From positions 19,583 through 83,582 of the forward strand of contig JBAXTZ010000011.1 of the NCBI GenBank assembly GCA_037129925.1: a DNA stretch of 64,000 bases, given 5' to 3'. Made by a program: the position numbers and the translations under genes. The notes beneath the pieces are model-generated. The model worked only from the letters and a program-made list of their open reading frames with translations. It did no database searches and was not told where the DNA came from. This document shows, in pieces, positions 59,964 to 64,000 of the stretch. This stretch comes from JBAXTZ01 sp037129925 (GTDB lineage Bacteria > Bacillota > Negativicutes > JBAXTZ01). The first letter of the stretch is position 1. The number at the start of each line of letters is the position of its first letter.

Positions 59964-61421
59964 ATGCTACCTACACAAGCTGATATTGTAATTATCGGCG
60001 GCGGAATAACCGGCTTGGCAATCGCCCGGGAATTGTCCAAATACGCATTAGCAGTGGTTGTTTTGGAAAGCAACCCGGAGTTGGCAGCCGGAAGCACCAA
60101 AGCCAATAGTGGTATCTGTCATGCCGGTTATGACCCTGAACCCGGTTCGCTAAAAGCTATTCTAAATGTTCGCGGTAACAAGTTGTATCGTGAGCTACAA
60201 GACGATTTGGAATTGCCGATTGATTGGCCTGGAGCGTTGATTGTTGCAACAACTGACGAAGAATGTGAAAGCATGCACAATTTGCGTGAGCGAGCCACTC
60301 AAAATGGCGTACCTACCGAACTATGGACCAGAGAACAAGTTCTGGCCAAAGAGCCTAACCTTACCGACAACGTTATCTGTGCGCTCTGGGCACCGACCGG
60401 TGGAATCATGTGGCCGTTTGGGGTGGCGCTGGCGTTTGGCGAAAACGCCGTTCGTAACGGTGTGAAAATTTTCACTGACACAGCTGTTACCGGTTTTATA
60501 AAGACAAACGAAAAAATCTCGGCAGTGCAAACCAACCGCGGCGTTATTGCTACCAACTATATCATTAACGCAGCCGGACTATACGCCGATGAGATAAGCA
60601 AATATGCCGGAGATGATTCATTTACTATCAAGCCGCGCAAGGGTGAATATATTTTGTTTGACACTTCAGTGTCGGGTTTTGTAAATACGCCAATCTTCCC
60701 CTGTCCGACAAAATTATCTAAAGGGATTTTAGTTTCGCCGACCACTCACGGCAACGTGTTTATTGGACCGGATGCCTTGAACATTGATGATAAAACTGAT
60801 GTTTCAACTTCGCTAGCCGGCTTCGCCGAGATTATTAGCGGCGCACGAAAACTCTACCCGGACATTCCGTTGCAAGGCGCGATAACTAATTTTGCCGGGT
60901 TACGGGCTGCCGCCGACGGCAACGGCGATTTCATCATCCGGGCTTCGAATATCGGCGGGTTAATTCACGCCGCCGGCATCCAATCACCCGGTCTTTCAGC
61001 CGCACCGGCAGTAGCTGAAAAAGTTGTCCACATCCTTCGCGAACAAGGTTGCCCGTTAACACTTAGAGCCGATTTTCAACCACGCAATCCTAGAAAAGTC
61101 GTTTTCAAAGAAATGAGCGATTTGGAAAAATCAAAATTAATTGAAGAAAATCCGCTTTATGGACGCGTAGTTTGCCGCTGTGAAACAATCACCGAGGGCG
61201 AAATTCTCGATGCCATTCATAGTCCAGTCGGCGCTCGCACCGTCGACGGAGTAAAACGGCGCGTGCGCGCCGGAATGGGACGCTGTCAAGGCGGTTTTTG
61301 CGGACCGCGGGTCGTTCAAATATTGGCCCGTGAACTTAACGTACCAATCACTGAAATAAAAAAAGATGCCGAAAACAGCACTTTGTTTTTTGATAAAATC
61401 CCAGCCGGCGAGGTGAGTTGA
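59964..61421 (+). CDS. glpA: FAD-dependent oxidoreductase, glycerol-3-phosphate dehydrogenase-like (GlpA type)
   Basis: The protein has 485 residues. It opens with the FAD-binding DIVIIGGGITGLAIARELSKY, contains the substrate-domain stretch GSTKANSGICHAGYDPEPGSLKA, and ends in a BFD-like [2Fe-2S] domain with CRCETITEGEI and GMGRCQGGFCGPRVV. This family, with the two genes that follow, oxidises glycerol-3-phosphate in many Firmicutes, though other 2-hydroxyacid substrates (L2HGDH-like) cannot be excluded. AAGGAG precedes the ATG; a TATAAT lies about 40 bases upstream. glpK is not adjacent. Confidence 0.9.
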   Translation: MLPTQADIVIIGGGITGLAIARELSKYALAVVVLESNPELAAGSTKANSGICHAGYDPEPGSLKAILNVRGNKLYRELQDDLELPIDWPGALIVATTDEECESMHNLRERATQNGVPTELWTREQVLAKEPNLTDNVICALWAPTGGIMWPFGVALAFGENAVRNGVKIFTDTAVTGFIKTNEKISAVQTNRGVIATNYIINAAGLYADEISKYAGDDSFTIKPRKGEYILFDTSVSGFVNTPIFPCPTKLSKGILVSPTTHGNVFIGPDALNIDDKTDVSTSLAGFAEIISGARKLYPDIPLQGAITNFAGLRAAADGNGDFIIRASNIGGLIHAAGIQSPGLSAAPAVAEKVVHILREQGCPLTLRADFQPRNPRKVVFKEMSDLEKSKLIEENPLYGRVVCRCETITEGEILDAIHSPVGARTVDGVKRRVRAGMGRCQGGFCGPRVVQILARELNVPITEIKKDAENSTLFFDKIPAGEVS

Positions 61422-61422
61422 T

Positions 61423-62700
61423 ATGAACCTTAATTATGAGATAGTAATCGTTGGCGGCGGGCCAGCCGGTCTTGCTGCCGCAAAAAGCGCCGCCGAAAAT
61501 GGCGCCACCAGGATTCTCGTTATCGAACGCGATCGTGAAATGGGCGGTATTTTGCAACAGTGTATTCATAACGGTTTTGGACTGCACACTTTCAAAGAAG
61601 AATTAACCGGACCGGGCTACGCGCATCGTTACATAAAAATGGTCGAAGGGATTTCACAGATAGAAATCATGCTTGACACCATGGTTCTTTCAGTAGCTGA
61701 CGGCGCTGAAAAAATAGTTGTCGCTTGTAATCCAGAAAATGGCATAATGCACATCAACACTAAAGCGATAATTCTGACCATGGGCTGTCGCGAACGCACT
61801 CGCGGCGCCATCCGCATCCCCGGCACACGCCCGGCGGGCGTGTTGACCGCAGGTGCTGCCCAACGCATGGTTAATATGGAAGGTTATATACCCGGGAAAA
61901 ACGTCGTAATCCTTGGTTCGGGCGACATTGGTTTGATAATGGCCAGACGCATGAGCCTCGAAGGCGCAAAAGTCCACGCTTGTTTGGAGTTAATGCCCTT
62001 TAGCAATGGACTGACCCGCAACATTGTGCAATGTCTGGACGACTACGACATCCCCTTACATCTGGGGCATACCATCACCAAAATTCACGGTGTGGAGCGT
62101 ATTGAAAAAATTAGCTGCGCCAAAGTAGACGAAAAGTTTTGTCCGATTCCCGGTACTGAATTTGACATCCCTTGTGACTGTCTGTTGCTTTCAGTGGGGT
62201 TAATTCCCGAAAACGAGTTGTCAACCGGAGCCGGAATTCCGTTGCACAGACTTACTAACGGTCCACTCGTTGATCAATGCCGCGAGACAAAGTTGCCGGG
62301 AGTATTTGCTGCCGGTAACGTTGTTCACGTTCATGATTTGGTCGATTTCGTTTCTGAGGAAGGTGAGATTGCCGGAAAATACGCGGCAAAATATGCCGCC
62401 GGCACAATGTGCGGTTTCTCACGCGAAATCGCAGTCGAACCAGGCAATGCCATTCGCACAGTCGTGCCGCAAACAGTAACTGTGCGCGACTGTGTAAATG
62501 AACCGGTAAAACTATTTATGCGCGTCACCCAGCCGATGGTTAAAATTACTGTCGAAGTACGCGACGGGGAAATATTATTAGCCAGCAAAAAAGAAGCGGT
62601 GGCTAAACCAAGCGAAATGATCGCCGTCAGTGTTCCCTACGAAAAAGCCTGCTCCGCAAGCGGATCGATTACGGTCAGCGTAAAAGAAGAGGTGAAATAA
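61423..62700 (+). CDS. NAD(P)/FAD-dependent oxidoreductase, partner of GlpA-like protein
   Basis: A 425-residue flavoprotein of the pyridine nucleotide-disulfide reductase fold: FAD site VIVGGGPAGLAAAKSAAE, CxxN-like GCRERTRGAIRIPGTRPAGV, second nucleotide site VVILGSGDIGLIMARRM, and LPGVFAAGNVVHVHDLVDFVSEEGEIAGKYAA. It replaces GlpB of proteobacteria in the GlpA-partner-DUF1667 arrangement. It starts one base after the glpA-like stop, so the two are coupled. Likely role: passing electrons from glycerol-3-phosphate to another carrier. Confidence 0.92.
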   Translation: MNLNYEIVIVGGGPAGLAAAKSAAENGATRILVIERDREMGGILQQCIHNGFGLHTFKEELTGPGYAHRYIKMVEGISQIEIMLDTMVLSVADGAEKIVVACNPENGIMHINTKAIILTMGCRERTRGAIRIPGTRPAGVLTAGAAQRMVNMEGYIPGKNVVILGSGDIGLIMARRMSLEGAKVHACLELMPFSNGLTRNIVQCLDDYDIPLHLGHTITKIHGVERIEKISCAKVDEKFCPIPGTEFDIPCDCLLLSVGLIPENELSTGAGIPLHRLTNGPLVDQCRETKLPGVFAAGNVVHVHDLVDFVSEEGEIAGKYAAKYAAGTMCGFSREIAVEPGNAIRTVVPQTVTVRDCVNEPVKLFMRVTQPMVKITVEVRDGEILLASKKEAVAKPSEMIAVSVPYEKACSASGSITVSVKEEVK

Positions 62701-62701
62701 A

Positions 62702-63091
62702 ATGAAGCAACTCAAAAAAATGAACTGCATCGTTTGCCCGCTGGGCTGTTTAGGCGAAGTTTCGTTTAATTACGGAAACAACGGCGGCATTATCGATCTC
62801 GAAGTGCTAGGCGGTTTCACTTGCCCACGCGGTAAAAATTACGCCATCAAAGAAATGACCAATCCCGAACGAATGCTAACAACAACAGTGCGCGTAGAAA
62901 ACGGCGCGCTACCACTGTTGCCAGTTGTATCTAAAGCCGCCCTGCCAAAAGGCAAAGTCATGGCAGCCGCCCGGTACTTGGCTGGGGTTACAGTTAAAGC
63001 GCCGATAGTTGAAGGACAAGTAATCTGCGAAAATGTCCTCGGTCTAGGCGTAGATATTGTCGCATCACGCGAAATGGAAGTCCACGCATAG
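62702..63091 (+). CDS. DUF1667 protein, third component of the glycerol-3-phosphate dehydrogenase-like cluster
   Basis: A protein of 129 residues starting with a cysteine pair (NCIVCPLGC) and a third cysteine in GGFTCPRGKNYA, fitting a metal or iron-sulfur centre. The C-terminal half (VLGLGVDIVASREM) is also typical of DUF1667. It is usually the last gene of the trio and may take the part of GlpC in electron transfer; this is inference. It starts one base after the previous stop. Confidence 0.92.
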   Translation: MKQLKKMNCIVCPLGCLGEVSFNYGNNGGIIDLEVLGGFTCPRGKNYAIKEMTNPERMLTTTVRVENGALPLLPVVSKAALPKGKVMAAARYLAGVTVKAPIVEGQVICENVLGLGVDIVASREMEVHA

Positions 63092-63123
63092 CTTAGATTT
63101 CCGCGAAAATCGCACTCCCCCTC

Positions 63124-63152
63124 TTGCGTACCAGCTAGAACAATGCTATAAT
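63124..63152 (+). promoter_or_regulatory. promoter of tRNA-Arg
   Basis: TTGCGT (63124-63129) and TATAAT (63147-63152), spacer 17, ending 17 bases before the tRNA. Confidence 0.7.
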
Positions 63153-63169
63153 ACGTTTCGTTCACTTAA

Positions 63170-63246
63170 CTGCCCGTAGCTCAGCTGGATAGAGCGCTTG
63201 GCTACGAACCAAGAGGTCGGAGGTTCGAATCCTCCCGGGCAGGCCA
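63170..63246 (+). tRNA. tRNA-Arg (anticodon ACG)
   Basis: A complete cloverleaf: acceptor CTGCCCG with CGGGCAG, D arm GCTCAGCTGGATAGAGC, anticodon stem CTTGG/CCAAG with ACG at 63204-63206, T arm GGAGG/CCTCC with TTCGAAT, discriminator G and encoded CCA. It reads CGN arginine codons after A34 is changed to inosine. Confidence 0.97.
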
Positions 63247-63256
63247 ATGAAATTAT

Positions 63257-63287
63257 AGGGTTATAGCGTTATAAGCGCTATAACCCT
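63257..63287 (+). terminator. stem-loop after tRNA-Arg
   Basis: A 12-bp perfect stem AGGGTTATAGCG with its complement, loop of seven, followed by TACTTATTTT. Probable terminator of the tRNA transcript. Confidence 0.6.
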
Positions 63288-63345
63288 TACTTATTTTAGA
63301 GCAACGCGGGAGCAACGCCAAAAATAAATAGTAGAAATATACAGC

Positions 63346-63373
63346 AAAAAACCGGCAATTAAGCCGGTTTTTC
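63346..63373. terminator. bidirectional terminator
   Basis: Stem AACCGGC with GCCGGTT, loop AATTAA, A run on the left and T run on the right. On the minus strand it follows the small ORF at 63391-63534. Confidence 0.75.
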
Positions 63374-63390
63374 TATACCTTGCTACTTAT

Positions 63391-63534
63391 TTATAAGTTA
63401 TAATCTTTACGGATGTTCCGGTATTTTATTACCAGTTTCTCCAGTTCGATCAGCATATCCAAATCAATGGAATCCAATTGCGAATATTGCATCCGAGCAA
63501 ATTTAACCATTATCGATAACATTTTGTGCAGCAT
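63391..63534 (-). CDS. 47-residue protein of unknown function
   Basis: A short ORF with TTGGAGG seven bases before its ATG and a terminator after the stop, which together support a real gene. It encodes a mostly helical peptide (MLHKMLSIMVKFARM, then LDMLIELEKLVIKYRNIRK) with heptad-like leucine spacing. I do not recognise it. Confidence 0.6.
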   Translation of the reverse strand: MLHKMLSIMVKFARMQYSQLDSIDLDMLIELEKLVIKYRNIRKDYNL

Positions 63535-63885
63535 GTTTCCTCCAAATATGGTTTTATTTTTTTAGTTATCAGGATAAATTCGCACAGATACGGCGGCGCA
63601 CGCGGCGGGTGAGACTTGCAAGCCTGTCTTAATCACATATCCAACGCCACGTTTCAACAAAACCTAGCTGGTGTCGCTCATTTTTGCTCCAATCATATTA
63701 TCCGCGTGCACAGATGCGGAGATTTTACAAATATACAATTCGACATTACAACTGTTTATCCTGCATCAGTCCGCTTCGGCGGGCTTTTTTTGTGTCCGTA
63801 GGGTTTAAAACCACACTCTTTTTGCATTATATATAGCAGAGATAAAAATCTCCGCCAAGAAAATTTTTCGAAAGGAGCAAAAATC
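63535..63885. other. 351-base gap between the small ORF and the DUF1659 gene
   Basis: No convincing gene is present. A plus-strand terminator (GTCCGC-TTCG-GCGGGC followed by seven T, 63769-63791) implies a transcript ending here, so a short RNA between about 63600 and 63790 is possible. Downstream, at about 63820-63840, is an A/T-rich stretch likely to hold the DUF1659 promoter. Confidence 0.5.
63769..63791 (+). terminator. orphan Rho-independent terminator upstream of DUF1659 gene
   Basis: Six-pair stem with a UUCG tetraloop and seven T. No annotated plus-strand gene ends just before it. Confidence 0.75.
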
Positions 63886-64000
63886 ATGGCAGCAATGGAA
63901 ATCCCTCAAGCCAAGTCGCTGGTCTGCGTCACCTCGTACACTAATGACAAAGGCAAAGTCGTTCACCGCAACAGCACGTTTTCCAACGTAAAAATCGATG
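63886..64000 (+). CDS. DUF1659 protein, cut by window end
   Basis: The first 38 residues are seen, after AAAGGAG. The stretch SLVCVTSYTNDKGKVVHRNSTFSNVK fits DUF1659, a small family in Firmicutes, often next to DUF2922 and YvrJ-type genes. Function unknown. Confidence 0.75.
   Translation, partial: MAAMEIPQAKSLVCVTSYTNDKGKVVHRNSTFSNVKID

Noticed and set aside
55394..63091. Selenoprotein genes with in-frame UGA near selC
   Set aside because: All neighbouring proteins look complete without readthrough; I found no broken frame continuing past a TGA with family similarity.
63616..63801. A 61-codon plus-strand ORF in the last long gap
   Set aside because: It has no ribosome site and runs through a terminator hairpin, so it is not likely translated.

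Overview
The window is a 64 kb stretch of a chromosome from a diderm (outer-membrane-bearing) Firmicute, most likely a member of the Negativicutes. The reasons are the mixture of Firmicute-type genes (PTS enzyme I and two PTS permeases, alanine dehydrogenase, DUF1659, the glpA-like/DUF1667 trio, consensus sigma-A promoters, GGAGG ribosome binding sites) with a real outer-membrane toolkit: an SLH-domain porin of the OmpM type, beta-barrel proteins ending in aromatic residues, inverse-autotransporter barrels, an RND pump, a heptosyltransferase-type GT9 enzyme, an LptF/LptG-type permease and a Skp/OmpH-like lipoprotein. A sodium-pump decarboxylase beta subunit and a tRNA-Sec fit an anaerobe. A perfect parS site and serS suggest, without proving it, that the region is not far from the replication origin. 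Nothing looks like a prophage, plasmid or CRISPR locus.

Layout. 0-4.9 kb (minus): a signalling cassette of a REC-GGDEF diguanylate cyclase, a soluble four-PAS hybrid kinase and a Cache-type membrane sensor cut by the window edge. 4.9-9.9 kb (minus): housekeeping enzymes (phosphoesterase, rdgB, rph, a CofE-like ligase, a murI-like racemase, a HAD phosphatase) with a parS site at 8.3 kb. 10-16.6 kb (plus): ald, alr and an RND efflux pair. 16.7-24.8 kb (minus): a tight run of polysaccharide deacetylase, GT9, a cobalamin-dependent methionine synthase reactivation domain, a small outer-membrane barrel, GH1, a PTS EIIC and GH13. 24.8-28.1 kb (minus): ptsI and an N-acetylglucosamine/glucose-type EIICB. 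29-36.3 kb (minus): five consecutive surface proteins (an invasin-like inverse autotransporter, two small barrels, and two paralogous porins of which only one has an SLH anchor). 36.4-46.4 kb (minus): a run of ten closely spaced genes holding a divergent ppx/gppA homologue, ppk1, sixA, two tandem secreted chagasin-like (I42) inhibitors, an OppA-type lipoprotein, a DUF3795 protein, an epimerase, birA and a TerC protein. 46.5-49.2 kb (plus): a canonical ppx/gppA with HD domain and an LptF/G permease. 49.2-54.1 kb (minus): the DUF711/ACT pair, then a five-gene operon of M20 peptidase, hotdog thioesterase, and a Na+-decarboxylase beta subunit flanked by two membrane proteins of 53 and 43 residues. 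54.3-59.0 kb (minus): an OmpH-like lipoprotein, a zinc-ribbon membrane protein, a free-standing selC, glgB and serS. 59.2-63.1 kb (plus): a family-4-type uracil-DNA glycosylase and the glycerol-3-phosphate dehydrogenase-like trio. The end holds tRNA-Arg(ACG), a 47-codon ORF and the start of a DUF1659 gene.

The most unusual items are a heptamer-repeat insert that sits in frame inside the GT9 gene (with sister heptamer repeats in two intergenic regions), the tandem I42 inhibitors, the two small membrane proteins around the decarboxylase beta subunit, the anchored/unanchored porin pair separated by a terminator, and a self-contained selC unit. Start sites were chosen from ribosome binding sites and family alignment from memory. 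No database search was possible, so family assignments rest on motifs.
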